A stretch of 64,000 bases of DNA from Medicago truncatula (Eukaryota; Streptophyta; Magnoliopsida; Fabales; Fabaceae). How positions within the stretch are numbered: the stretch's first letter is position 1; every line of letters starts with the position of its first letter. Position numbers and translations under genes: made by a program. Below the pieces are notes generated by a model. The model did no database searches and was not told the origin of the DNA. It saw only the letters and a program-made list of their open reading frames with translations. The stretch spans positions 19,780,001-19,844,000 of the forward strand of contig NC_053043.1 of assembly GCF_003473485.1 (NCBI RefSeq), read 5' to 3'. Shown piece by piece: positions 1 to 11,609 of the stretch.

Positions 1-1125
1 TGATTTATAATTTTAATTTTTTTTTTTGTTACATTTATAATTTTAAATTTATTCAGTACTTATTTATTCATTTGTTTTAAAACCTTTGATTATTTAATCA
101 CTTTTATTATTTATAAGAAAAAAAAATTATTAGTTTTTTTTCACTAAGAATTTCATAAGTTCATGTCTCAAATATTGGGTGTTACAGTACTATAGCCACT
201 CTGCTATTGTATTGTGACCAATCTAAATTTTAACATCACAAACTGATTTTGTAAGGATGAGTTAGACCCTAATTTCCCCAATTTCAACATGGAATTGAGA
301 TAAATTATTCACTTGGAAATGTTATGGTAATTCAACCACCATTCTAACCTCTAACTTCTCCAAGAATCGAAGAATAATATATTTTTGAAGATCATTCTTA
401 ATATTCGAAAGGACATTATACCTCTAAAGGTACTGTGATCTTAAAGATACTCTTTATTTTGAAGAGACTATACACTTAAGACCAGTCTTTCTAGGGTATG
501 TTCCATTGTTTTGTAATGCTTTCAGTTGCCATATGCAACTGAACCTTGTTGATTAGGGATCTACGATGAACCTCTTCTTATTAGTTTGATAGTATTAATA
601 ATGTTTTTCATTTAGTTTATATTTCGATTGTCAGATTTAATTTTAAATATGCCTAGTCTCTAATGCTTTTTCAACTGAGAATCAGTAATCTTGAAAATTG
701 ATCCATAGATGGATAATAGGATTGACATCCCTTGTTTCTGTACGATCCTAAAAGAAGTAAAATTTCTTTTCTAAATTAAATTATTTTTATGGAATCCAAG
801 TATGAATCTAGGGTTTTTAAAACATATTTAAGGGAACCCCACAATTATAACTTGCTGAATTGCAAGGATATTAAAATTAACTTCCACACATACATCATAA
901 AGTTTTAAACTCTATCTTCTTAAATCAAATAGGTGGAACATGAACGGATGATTTACTGAGTTAAATTCAACAAAGACGAATGGGGGATTCAAGAATTTCC
1001 TAATCGTTGTTACACATCTGAATCAAACCAACCTATTTTCATATCGGGCAGAGCAATATAACCCTGCAACCTTTTTCATATCTTTACTTTTATTTACTTT
1101 CACTTATGTTCCGGTAATTACCGAG
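1..1125. other. AT-rich intergenic sequence
   Basis: I see no reading frame with recognisable protein similarity here. The sequence is AT-rich with stop codons in all frames. Confidence 0.5.
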
Positions 1126-1184
1126 TTGAACGACAACCTCCGGAGAGACGATAAACTTACAACTTTATTACTTGTTACGATTTG

Positions 1185-1338
1185 GTGTGTTTGTCAATAT
1201 TTAAACATTATGTCCATCATAAACAAATTGGGTCCTTTAAAAGTCTCTCATTTTGCGTGGAGGCTCGTGTCCAATTGGATCCTGATTAAGAATAATCTGA
1301 CTAGCCACATGGTTTTTGAATTTCGCATACTTTTTTAG
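1185..1338 (+). pseudogene. LINE fragment, RT-associated zinc-binding (zf-RVT-like) region
   Basis: The translation contains GPLKVSHFAWRL followed by an IKNNLTSHMVF segment. This matches the pattern of the zf-RVT region that follows the reverse transcriptase in plant L1-type LINEs, typically P-KVS-FAWRLL-(R)-LPTK-NL-RRG. Only about 45 residues remain, without the catalytic RT or the later cysteines, so this is a relic. The call rests on a short motif and is moderate. Confidence 0.45.
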
Positions 1339-2204
1339 TATTCTGGAGTAACAAAGACTATGACTAGTAAAATTTATTAGATGATACCATTAAAATACTT
1401 CTTTAATTAACGGAGTCAAAAAAATTTAAAATTTAATTAATCAGTACCATAATAAATGTTTAGTTTACATACCTCCACTTATGTGTGTGAGTTTATAATG
1501 GCTTTGCCATTTCGTTTATCTACCAAAAAAATAAAAATAAAAAAAATAACAGTTACATCGTAAAAGTTTTAGTTTATAACTTCTGATCAAAATAAATAAA
1601 ATTCTAGTTTATAACTGCCCCAAATTAAACATCTAGATCAACACATTCGGTACAAGTCTATTGGAATAATTTTTTTCATATAATGTCGTAAAAAGTTACA
1701 TAAAAATCTTTGCCCGTGGTACATAAAACTTATAATGTGTGTCTCTCTCTCAATATATATATATATAGTCAAGTTCTCTTACACTTTCAATGGTTTTCAC
1801 TATAATCACAACTGATTACCAATGCTCAAGGAAACAACCAAGAGACTTTCTATGTTCAAGCACATAAGCAAGAGACTTTAAAATGCTCGATCACAAATGA
1901 AAGAGTTTTTTTACACATGATATACAATTAATAGTGTAAACAATTACAAAACAGAACAAACTCTAATTAAAGACTTAGAATTTCTAACTCTGGTCTCTTA
2001 CAATTCAATGGCATGTCAATCATAGCCTTCTCATTATACTTTGTTTACCTAAGACATTCATCGCTATGAAGTATATTGTCACATAAAGTATTTTTAACGT
2101 GCATAAGATCAAAATCATGTCTCAAACAATTTGTTTTTCCAATAAGGGAGGTTCCAAAAATACTTTTTTTTGGTCCAATTGTGTTGTTGCTCATATCTTT
2201 TGTA

Positions 2205-2477
2205 CTCCCTCCGTTCCTTTTTAATTGTCACTTTTTGAGAAATTTTTTGTTCCTATTTAACTGTCACTTTCAAATTCAATGCAACATTAAATGTTGTTTT
2301 ACCAATATTGTCCATAGTTATTTATTGCGGAGAGAGAAATATATGAAATGAGATATTAAATGAATAAGGTCATTATAGTAAAAATATAGCTTATTGCATC
2401 AAAAGTAATATCAATTGTTGATTATCTTTGTTTGTGTAAAATGTCAAAATGTGACAATTAAAAAGTAACGGAGGTAG
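2205..2477. mobile_element. Stowaway-type MITE (Tc1/mariner)
   Basis: The element starts with CTCCCTCCGTTCC and ends with the inverted counterpart GTAACGGAGGTAG. It is flanked on both sides by TA (2203-2204 and 2478-2479), the Tc1/mariner target. It is about 273 bp long and has no coding capacity. Confidence 0.8.
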
Positions 2478-2479
2478 TA

Positions 2480-3313
2480 TATGATTCTTTTGCCAATATA
2501 TGGGAATTTCAAAAGTCATATCTGATTCATTAGACGATCAGAAGTCACTTAAATATGAAAGTGGAACAACTATTGCCTTGAGTGCTTCTTGTGCTAATCG
2601 GGATAGACTTCCAGATTGCTCATTCAGTTTTGTTGATTTCTTGATTAAAGGACCCAAATCTGTACCACACATGAAACAAAACTCGAATGCTTTTTAGTAG
2701 AGCTTTCTAAGAAGGATGAGTAGTATTCTATTTTAGATTTTTATAAGATGAGAAAAATAAAAACAAAAATAAAAAGGAATAAAAAACTAAAATATAAAAC
2801 TAAATAAGATAAACAGAAAACAAACCTAATAGAAAATAGAAAGATAAACCCAATCTACAAAGATAAAAACAAATAAACCTAAAAAAATTAAAGCAAGTTT
2901 CCTTATTGAATTTCAACAATCCTCAACAGAATGTCAAAATCTTGATGACAAATATTAACAATCCTCAATGTTGTCATGTGATGCAGAAAGACCTTGAATT
3001 GCTTCGTCGTGGGTTGACTTTGAAGAACAATGAATCAGTCGAACCTTTTACTCTTTATCTGACGAAGAAGAATAAACAGCTCAACAAAGTTGATTCCTGC
3101 AAGACTCGATGTAAACCCAAGGGGGTTCAGAAACACCTTTCTCCTTTATGGCCATTTTTCTTCTCTGCTTTTTCTTAGTTTTACTTGCTTTTCTCTTTTT
3201 TAGGGTTTGAGTTTGGCTCCGGAATATTTTTTTCTTTTATTAATATAAACTATTAGTAGATGGAAGAGGATAGAAGTTCTTTGGGGATGTCAACTTACTT
3301 GAGATGTCTAAGT
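2480..3313. other. Intergenic, possible decayed retroelement coding
   Basis: Two short open stretches (2500-2697 and 2906-3178) are present but I cannot assign either to a family. The sequence from 2740 to 2900 is A-rich low complexity. Confidence 0.3.
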
Positions 3314-3329
3314 CTTTCTTTGATGTTTT

Positions 3330-3418
3330 TTTTTTCTTCGTGGTGGCCGGGGTTCGAACCCCAGACCTTGCATATTATTATGCATGGTTCATACCAACTG
3401 AGTTAAACTCATGAGGAC
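3330..3418 (-). mobile_element. tRNA-derived SINE, minus strand, with 16-bp target-site duplication
   Basis: Read on the minus strand, the body has a tRNA-like A box (AACTCAGTTGGTATGAACC) and a B box (GGGGTTCGAACCCC), then a short A tail. It is flanked by the exact 16-bp repeat CTTTCTTTGATGTTTT at 3314-3329 and 3419-3434. The duplication and A tail identify a retroposed SINE, not a working tRNA gene. The same family is seen at 20588 and 52560. Confidence 0.85.
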
Positions 3419-3434
3419 CTTTCTTTGATGTTTT

Positions 3435-4235
3435 ACTTCACTTAGTTTATCAAAAAAATAAAACATTTCTTAAATTTTTTTGAGGGGAAAAAACATTTCT
3501 CAATTATTAAATACAAAATTTTTATTATAATGTGTAACACACTTTTTTTTTTACAAAAGTAAAACGATATTCATGCATTCAAATTGATATAATATATCAG
3601 ATACAATAACATGATCAAGATCGCTAAAAAAGAAAAATGATAAATCTGCAAACAAACTCACAGCATCCAAGTTAATAATAGCATACAAAGGCAAAATACC
3701 TACAAATAATATGATAAAATCAAAATCATCAAAATATTCATGCTTCCAGATCGGCAATTTTGACGCCCAAATCATTTATTGAATTTATGATTGATTAAAG
3801 CTGATCTTTCAATAAGAACTAAACAAACATCGCAACAAGACACAAAACCAATTCTGCACTCAGACAACGAAATTACAAGAAAATACAAAATAAAACACTT
3901 GATATATGTGAAAATCACTTATTTACATTGAAAGAAATGAAAAAAAAATGCAAAGGTGTGATTCTAGATAAAAATAAAAAATAAAAAAAGACCTAAAATT
4001 ACCCCTCCTCGATACATATTCTTACCTTCATACAAAAACATTTTAGTCATATTTAGCATCGCACAATTTCATACATAATATTTTATTTCACCACCCTTAA
4101 AAAAAGGTTATTTGAAAAATTGATTATTCATTCAATTCAAAATTATAATTTTTTATACGACCTTTTTTGTCTTCAAAAAACAGTTTTGACGCAAGATATT
4201 GCATTTAAAATTGGGATCTCATTTTTTAAAATCAA
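3435..4235. other. AT-rich intergenic sequence
   Basis: A 74-codon minus-strand frame (3551-3775) has low complexity and no recognisable domain. I see nothing else that can be supported. Confidence 0.4.
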
Positions 4236-5328
4236 CTAGACTTTCCACCCGTGCTGCCGCACGGGTCATATACATTGTAGATGTAGTAGACAAAAACAAA
4301 TCTCAATGCATATTAAAGAGAATGAAATATGTGGTCCCAAATATATGCAGATGTTGGAATTCGAACCTCAGACACCACGCTTATTCACCTTAAAAATATT
4401 AATTTTTATCAATTGTGTGTTACTTCATTCTTTTGTTAAAATTATATGTCAATGTTAAATTATTGGTATGTTACTTCATCTTTTTTTATTTTATTTTTGA
4501 CAATATGTTACTTCATTCTTTTGTTAAAATTATATGTTAATGTTATATTATGTACCTAAAAATAGCTCATTCTTAACCTCAACATGTAAAATGTTTTATT
4601 TAAATAATTTTCCTTTTATCGAATATTTGACCTTTACTGTAAATGGATACTCTTTAACTGTTTGTTGAAATGTTTTTTCCACCTGTTTATATAGATTAGG
4701 GTTAAAATTAGGGCTTACGGGTTAACTTTAATTTATAAGAAGATTAGGTGTGAGCATTAGGGTTGTTCATGAAAATAGGAGATTAGGTGTGAGCATTAGG
4801 GTTAAAACAGTAAAATTATGCAATAGAGTTTAGGATAAAATTAGGGCTTATATGTTAACTTTAATATATAAGAAGATGTAAAATGTTTTATTTAAATAAT
4901 TTTCCTTTTATCGAATATTTGGCCTTTACCGTAAATGATACTCTTTAACTGTTTGTTGAAATGTTTCTTCCACCTGTTTATATAGATTAGGGTTAAAATT
5001 AGGGCTTACGGGTTAACTTTAATATATAAGAAGATAAGAAGATTAGGTGTGAGCATTCGGGTTGTTCATGAAAATAGGAGATTAGGTGTGAGCATTAGGG
5101 TTAAAACAGTAAAATTATGCAATATGGTTTAGGTTAAAATTAGGGCTTACATGTTAACTTTAATATATAAGAAGATACGTGTGAGCATTAGGGTTGTTCA
5201 TGAAAATAGGAGATTAGGTGTAAGCATTAGGGTTAAAACAGTAAAATTATGCAATAGGGTAGTAAAATTATGCAATAGGGTTTAGGTTAAAATTAGGGCT
5301 TACATGTTAACTTTAATATATAAGATGA
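4236..5328 (-). mobile_element. Non-autonomous Helitron, minus strand
   Basis: On the minus strand the 3' end has the hairpin ACCCGTGC-GGCA-GCACGGGT, then nine bases and CTAG followed by T. This is the Helitron 3' signature (CTRR, insertion between A and T). The opposite end reads A|TC on the minus strand at 5329/5328. The interior is built of about 292-bp duplications (see the repeat entry) and encodes nothing. The termini match those of the element at 48726-51723, so both belong to one family. Confidence 0.7.
4584..5328. repeat. Tandem duplication (about 292-bp unit) rich in TTAGGGTT motifs
   Basis: The block beginning ATGTAAAATGTTTTATTT at 4584 recurs at 4876, and shorter third and fourth part-copies follow to 5328. 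Units contain several copies of (AT)TAGGGTTAAAA, similar to the plant telo-box, and each ends with the same TATATAAGAAGA sequence that serves as the Helitron terminus. Confidence 0.8.
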
Positions 5329-6600
5329 TTATGGCACTAATTAAGTAAAATATCTAAAATATTTACTAAAAACTACTATAAAAAATAAAAAATAATAATT
5401 TTTCTTCAAAAAAAATTAAATATTTTTTTTCAATTAATGATGTTCCTTTTTAATTTATTTTATATATTGGGATACTAGGGGTGATCAATATGAGAAAAAT
5501 TCAATGCTCAACTTAAATACATTCATTCTAACCGGCCCTAGTTTATTAGTGAGAGAAACTCCAACTTATCTCTAAGTTATCTTTCTCTTCCACTCATCAA
5601 AGAGGATGATTTTAGGTTATCTTTTGACCTAGAATCACCCTCCTGCATCTTTTTTCGCATTTCTTTCGATCTACATAAGTGATTTCCACATATATTAAGT
5701 TTTTTTTTATCTTCTTTTGTGATTTCGTCGTCCAAGTGCAACATTGTGTTGTTCGTCGTATTGTGTCGTGTTGTTTGATTTTGTGTCTTGTTGTGATGTT
5801 CGTTTGATTCTTATTGAAAGACCAACTTCAGTTAATCACAAATTTAATCAATTTCTGGTGATTTAGATTTATCATATTATTTGTAGACATTTTACCGTTG
5901 TATGCTATTAACTTGAGTGTTGTGAATTTGTTCGCATATTCTTCATTTACGTTTTTTGCAATGTTGATCATGTTATTATATCTTATATATTCTATCAATT
6001 TTAATGAATGGATATCATTTTCCTTTTATAAAAAAAAAAAAAAAAAAAAAAAAAACTTAAAAGCATTCATTTAGTTTTTTGTTTGCCTTAAAAAATATTA
6101 ATAAACAAACAATGAATTAATTCAAATAGTAAGAGACTTAAGTCATTTAATCATTAAATTCAAAACTCATCAAGGTAACTCAACTCAATCAATAATCTTT
6201 TATATACAACAATTAAATACAAGCAATTACACACATTAATCTATCTCGACAATTGATTTGAGATCATTCACTCACGTTACACCATCACAAATTCATTATT
6301 GACTCATCTCCACCGTCGATTTCAGATCCGACGATCAAAACAAGTAAGTGCATGAAGTAGTTAGTGTATTAAATCCAAATCCTAAAAGTGAGTACCACCA
6401 TTTATGCCTCAATGTTCCATATTCAACAATCCACCAACCTAAAAGACTTTACCTACCATCAAACTATCACCTTTCATTTTTTTCTTAATCCCTAAAATAC
6501 CCTTAAAATCAACGGCTCACAATGATTCATAAATTAATCCTCCAACACTTTACAAAGCATCGAACTTTCAATGAGCTTGACCATTTTGTCAACAATGATG
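5329..6600. other. Intergenic; 26-nt poly(A) tract at 6028-6055
   Basis: No gene is recognisable. The long A run preceded by AT-rich non-coding sequence could be the 3' end of a retroposed element, but no coding remnant or target duplication was found. From about 6360 the sequence is homologous to the 5' flank of the second thioesterase copy (20930-21197). Confidence 0.4.
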
Positions 6601-6700
6601 ACTACTACATAACATAATCTATGAACAATAGGGAACACAAATTATATTCATATATTCATAGAATACCCTTTTTCAATTTCTCTTTTATTTTTATTCATTC

Positions 6701-8660
6701 ATGGAACACAAATCATCATCATCGGGAAAACCAAAAGCTGCTGAATTGGATGCACCCCTTCATACAATTGGATTTGAATTTGAAGATTTGTCAGCACAAA
6801 AAGTTTCTGGCAATCTTCATCTTACCCAAAAGTGTTGCCAGGTCAACCCTAGTTTTTGCTTCTTATAACAATTATTTGACTATTTCTATGGTTTCTTATT
6901 GTTCTATTATAATGTTTCATACATTTTTTTTTTATTTCAATTTTCCTATCTATGTATATGAACAAGAAAGGATGATTAATTATATGATTGATTTTTAATT
7001 TTATATGGTTTTTGATGTGAATGTTGCAGCCATTTAAGGTGCTTCATGGAGGTGTATCAGCAATGATATCAGAATCTCTAGCAAGTATTGGAGCACATAT
7101 TGCTTGTGGATATAAAAGAGTTGCTGGAATTCAACTTAGCATCAATCATTTGAAAGCAGCAGTCATTGGTGACTTTATCCATGCTGAAGCTACCCCTTTA
7201 ATTGTTGGTAAATCCATTCAGGTGTTCATCTTAATCTCTTATTATATTATCACTAATTATATAATTAAATTTGCAGCTTAAAGCTATATGAATTTTCAAT
7301 GAAAAAACAAATTATTATATTTTCATTTGCATTGTTAATTTAATCATCCTATATGTCTTCAGATGGTTAGTTTTGTTACAGAATGTGTCTTCCTTTGGTT
7401 AAAATAGTTTGGTCTATGAAGTTACAAATGAAAGTACATGGTGACACTTCTTTTTGTTGTATTTGGGTTCAAACTTCAGACCTTACATGTATACGGTGTG
7501 ACAATACACGGTGACACCGTCTCATAGTTAGATATATTGTTTACTCCAAAATGTTGTGTTGATTCTTTTTACTTAGACTTGTTTTTTCTTTACTGTTTTT
7601 CTCTTTAAATTATCCTCCACATTTTACTCGATTGTTGACGTTTATCATTGGTGTCGGATTTCTTTGGGTGGATAAGGTCTTATCTCAAAATTATCGGTTT
7701 TGTTGGCTTTTGCTTTTTACGTCATTTTCCCTTTGTTTTTTGTGGAGTTTGATCATTTATTCCTTTCTTCACAAACCGTTCAATGCAAGTAGGAAATTTA
7801 ATAACGGATAATAGTTGTTTTAATAAGAATGTTAATGGTTTAGTCAAAAAAAAAAAGAAGTAATTAATGGATTAAATATTTTGGTCTATGCACTTTTATC
7901 TAATTTTGGTATTGGTTCATGCGCTTTTTTTTCTTTGGCGTTGGTACTTGCAGTTTGTAAAACTTTTGATTTTAGTCATTTTGTTAAGTCTAAGTTAAAA
8001 AAAACCTAACAGTGTGCCACATTGATCAATCATGACACGCCACATGGCACACTAAAAGACAAAATTTAATAATTGAAATAAATAAATTAAAATAATTAAT
8101 TTTGTCTTCATATGAGATCATACACTAAAGCTGCTCTTATCTGACACCGTGCTTCTTAAAAATTCAATCAACCTTCGACCTATAATCGAGTACAAATTAA
8201 TAGCTCTGTGCATCTGTGTTGACCACAAATGTTGTTTCTGACATATTCGTGCAAACACTTCACATACCCTTCAACTTGCATTTTATACTGTTTTCATTGA
8301 TTATTTTTTGGAGTTTTTTTATCCATTCAAATAAAAATATTACAATAATAAATGAAATTTAGTTTATACTTTGTGCATTATTATATTTTACAGCCAATTT
8401 GTGACTTTTTATAATACCAAAACAATATTAGCCACCATAAAAACTATGTTATTGTTGAGTCTCTTATGTAAGTAAAGAGCATACTATAACAACTTTCTCT
8501 GTATCAGGTGTGGGATGTAAGACTCTGGAAGATTGATCCTTCAAACTCACAAAACAGAACGTTGATAGCAACTTCTAGAGTAACTCTTAAAAGCAACATG
8601 CCTGTTCCAGATAACGCAAAAGATGCTGGCGATAAGCTAAAGAAGCACGCAAAACTGTAA
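6701..8660 (+). CDS. DHNAT: Peroxisomal hot-dog thioesterase, DHNA-CoA thioesterase-like (copy 1)
   Basis: Exons are 6701-6841, 7030-7221 and 8508-8660, all phase 0 with GT-AG introns, giving 161 residues, a normal length for this family. The protein carries the hot-dog signature [19 protein letters not shown] (His53, Gly54, Gly55, with Glu62 as the probable catalytic acid) and the segment [15 protein letters not shown]. It ends in AKL, a type 1 peroxisomal targeting tripeptide. DHNAT family members hydrolyse 1,4-dihydroxy-2-naphthoyl-CoA in phylloquinone (vitamin K1) synthesis in peroxisomes; that substrate is inferred from family resemblance. The start is the first ATG giving the usual short N-terminus. 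A diverged direct duplicate lies at 21198-22691 with related flanks. All residues expected for function are present. Confidence 0.9.
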
Positions 8661-9342
8661 ATGTTCATATAATCAGATTTTAAGTGAAATTCAATACTGC
8701 TTGAATGGAATTACAAATAATCAAAGGAGCCATATCTATTTACAGATCATGATTCAAGATGTACATTATAATAATAGACTTTGTAGCTTTTTTTGGGGTA
8801 CTATGGAGACAATAAGATTTAAACCTAGGACCTCATGCATGCTTGATACCAAGATTTCAAATTGCAGACCGCATCTCATGATGCGGCTGCAATATTGCGG
8901 TTGCAGCAATGTTTGCAACCGCATCGAGCTGCGATTGTAGTGTGATTGGTACTCACAGAAAACTACATCCAAACACCACCATGGGTTAACAAGAACTATT
9001 TTTCTATCTTTCTTTCTCTTTACATCATTGATTGAGAGTGTTTTAAAGGGTTTAAGATATTTTTAAGTCATTGAGAATTGATATATATGTGTATATATAA
9101 AATGAGATTTTATAGAGGAAATAGAAAATATTTGAATAATATAAGATAAGTGATAAATTATAATGGTTGACGACGCTAATAAAAAATAAATGCATGCCAC
9201 ACCAGTAGCAATGTCTGTGATTGTAGTAGCCGCATTTGCAACCAAAATTTAAAACCCTGTTTGATATTAGCTACACAAACTCCTCACCCTAGACAAATCC
9301 TTGGGGCTTGATGGACTTGATAGCTTATGTGAATTTATAATA
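8661..9342. other. 3' flank of thioesterase copy 1, non-coding
   Basis: Patches here (for example ACAATAAGATTTAAACCTAGGA, and the stretch to about 9085) correspond to the 3' flank of the second copy near 23010-23270. The duplication therefore included downstream DNA. No gene is visible. Confidence 0.55.
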
Positions 9343-10116
9343 GGGAAAATTACACTCGCCTTCCCTGATGTCTATTAATATGACACATACACCCTTTCTA
9401 GTTTTAAAAGTTAAAACTTACACTAATCTCCCTTAAGTTTTTATCAAATATACAAACACACCCCTTTTTGGTTAACACTGTCAATTTTCCGTTAGTTTTT
9501 GTTTTTGTAATCCATCATTGTTGAATCCACCATTTTCACTCAAACAATATAATCCTTAAAGAAGAGAGGTGCGTAGAAAGCTACACCATATTGCTGAAGC
9601 AACTCCCATTGAATTTGCCATTTCCTTCTTTTCACCAAGATATTTCAGCATCTCCCTGAATTACTTCGATATCATTACACAATAGTACCTATTCAAAATT
9701 TTAGCTTAAGTGCTTAACACATTAACACCTATCAGTGTGCAGAGCAAGAATCATGGTGAAACAAAATCCATTTTCTAGTAGGTTCCAAATGAAAAAACTT
9801 GGAAACCGGGATGAAAAGATTGGATATGTGGTAAGGGAAATTTGAGGTTTGGGCTGGACATCATAGAAAAAAAACAGATATTTTAAAGTATGAATACTTA
9901 TTGTACAGAAAGCTGTCACAGGTTCTTAGCATTGTTTCTTTGAAAAGACACGAGGGTTTTTAGTGTTTTGTTAAAATGGTAGTTTCATTTTTCTTGCTAA
10001 CGGCAGCTTAACTCACGTCAAGGAAGGGGAGGTAACTGGTAAGTGTTAAGTTAAAATATAGAAGGGATGTGAGTAACATTTTAAATGACCTCATGGGATG
10101 TCAATGTAATTATCTC
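9343..10116. mobile_element. Mutator-like element, 774 bp, 9-bp target-site duplication
   Basis: The ends are inverted repeats (GGGAAAATTACACTCGCC against GAGATAATTACATTGACAT on the other strand). The exact 9-bp repeat TTTATAATA flanks the element at 9334-9342 and 10117-10125, as expected for Mutator-type insertion. The interior has no transposase. A minus-strand stretch around 9560-9660 reads like a captured coding fragment (LKYLGEKKEMANSMG) that I do not recognise. Confidence 0.85.
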
Positions 10117-10500
10117 TTTATAATATAGTTAATTAAACAAAAAAATTTTAATAAGTCAAAATGGAATATATTAACACCAAAATGGAATATATAAACATGA
10201 AAATTAACATATATACTACAATATCTAATACTCCTAGAATGGTCCACACCAAACATGTTAGGTGCACCCAATCATTGCCAATAATATACTGATTATCAGG
10301 ATCAATATATAGCTTCAAAGCTTAAAAGCGCCAAAGGGTTATTGTGATATGATCATACTTCAGTATACAGCTTGTAAATTACATGCAAATCAAAAGGGCA
10401 TACAGTTTTACACCCATTAAGCAATTTTAATTCACCAAAGAAGCATAATTTCCTAAACAAAAATGCTCACAAAGTACACACCTAGGCATCGTTTGCAATG

Positions 10501-11512
10501 TTAGGACGATGGTTTCTTCTTGCGAAAGGATCTCGATCTCATAGTGCTTCTATCCTTATTTCCAATGCCAACACCAGGAATTATATGCCTAAAATATTTT
10601 TACAACAACATAATCAGAAATAGACTAACATCTTAACAAAAATGGCCAAAGCTAGTGGCAACCTGAATCTACAAAGCACAGACACAAGACACAACACTGA
10701 CACATAGAATCGGTTAATAATTTTTAAAAATATATATAATTGATTGTAACAACATGGTTTCGTGTTCAGACTAGTCACTGACACGCCATCAATATAAAAT
10801 GTCGGTGATAAATAAACCGTGATCGAATTATGTGTTACCTGAGACTGTTTAATTGCTGTGACAAATCACTAAGCTCCAAACTAGAAAGTTTGAGAGAAGA
10901 TAAAGTTCCAGGTACCTCTTCCGAAACAACCTTAGACAATTTCTTCACTGAATTTCCTAATCTTCCAAAAGCCTTTGCAACAAACATAGATAACAATTAG
11001 TTGAAGATTATATTAATCATTCTACAAATTGCAACACAAAAAACCTACAATTAAGGTTGGAATGGAAATTAAAGCCACGGAGAATAATGCACCAAAAACC
11101 TGCAAAATAAAAAAAAAGAAGTGTGAAAAGAAATTAAAATTCACTACCAAGAAATAAAAATTTGTTAAAGATGAAATTTGTGTTTTACCATGGAGAAAAC
11201 GAATACGTGAGAGAGAAGCCCCAATTCAGGGGTGGGGCGAAACACTGCATTTCCGGGCGGCGAAATGGGTGATGTGGTTGTGAATTGCGACAGCGAAGGC
11301 GGCGAATTGGGTGTCAGGTGGATTGAGATTGACTGCGGCGGGGAGGTGGCTGATGCTGTGACTCGAATGGAGCATAGGGTGCGTGAAGATGAAGGGGGGG
11401 TGTATTTTGGTGGGAGTAGTAATTGTAGTTGCATTCGAAGTAACATTGATTCTAAGTTTATGATTTTGGCAAAATTCAGGTACTTGCAATTGAGAGGGAA
11501 TATCACTTGCAA
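10501..11512 (-). CDS. Small plastid-type single-pass membrane protein, unknown function
   Basis: Four minus-strand exons join in frame: 11189-11512 (upper limit uncertain), 11049-11099, 10839-10972 and 10501-10588. All introns are GT-AG. The product is about 176-198 residues depending on the start: Met at 11512, or more likely the in-frame Met at 11446 or 11434. The N-terminal 80 residues are Ser/Thr/Pro-rich like a transit peptide. A hydrophobic segment follows (VFGALFSVALISIPTLI, exon 2), then an amphipathic stretch KKLSKVVSEEVPGTLSSLKL that could form a coiled coil. The tail is basic (SRSFRKKKPSS). I believe this family is conserved in plants but cannot name a function. Intron 3 contains a copy of a MITE family also seen near 16230 and 22018. 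Confidence 0.75.
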
Positions 11513-11609
11513 TCGGCACTTGGGGGACGATTTTCTGGTAATTGGTTGTAGTACTTTTCTTGGATAGACCGACCGTTTATTCCCAATTTGAAAGTAATTA
11601 ATATTTATA

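Noticed and set aside
3340-3412. tRNA-like fold with GGTTCGAACCCC
   Set aside because: It has an A tail and exact 16-bp flanking duplications, so it is a SINE rather than a tRNA gene. The same holds at 20588 and 52560.
4584-5328. CRISPR-like or telomeric array
   Set aside because: The repeats are long (about 292 bp), have no spacers and lie inside a Helitron. The TTAGGGTT motifs are interspersed, not a telomeric tandem.
6621-7281. Long single-frame readings (125 and 86 codons) over the thioesterase exons
   Set aside because: They run through introns. The exon model 6701-6841, 7030-7221 and 8508-8660 matches the family throughout.
11226-11567. Frames of 97 and 111 codons in other frames of the membrane-protein exon 1
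   Set aside because: They are shadows of the GC-rich first exon. Only the chosen frame joins properly to exons 2-4.
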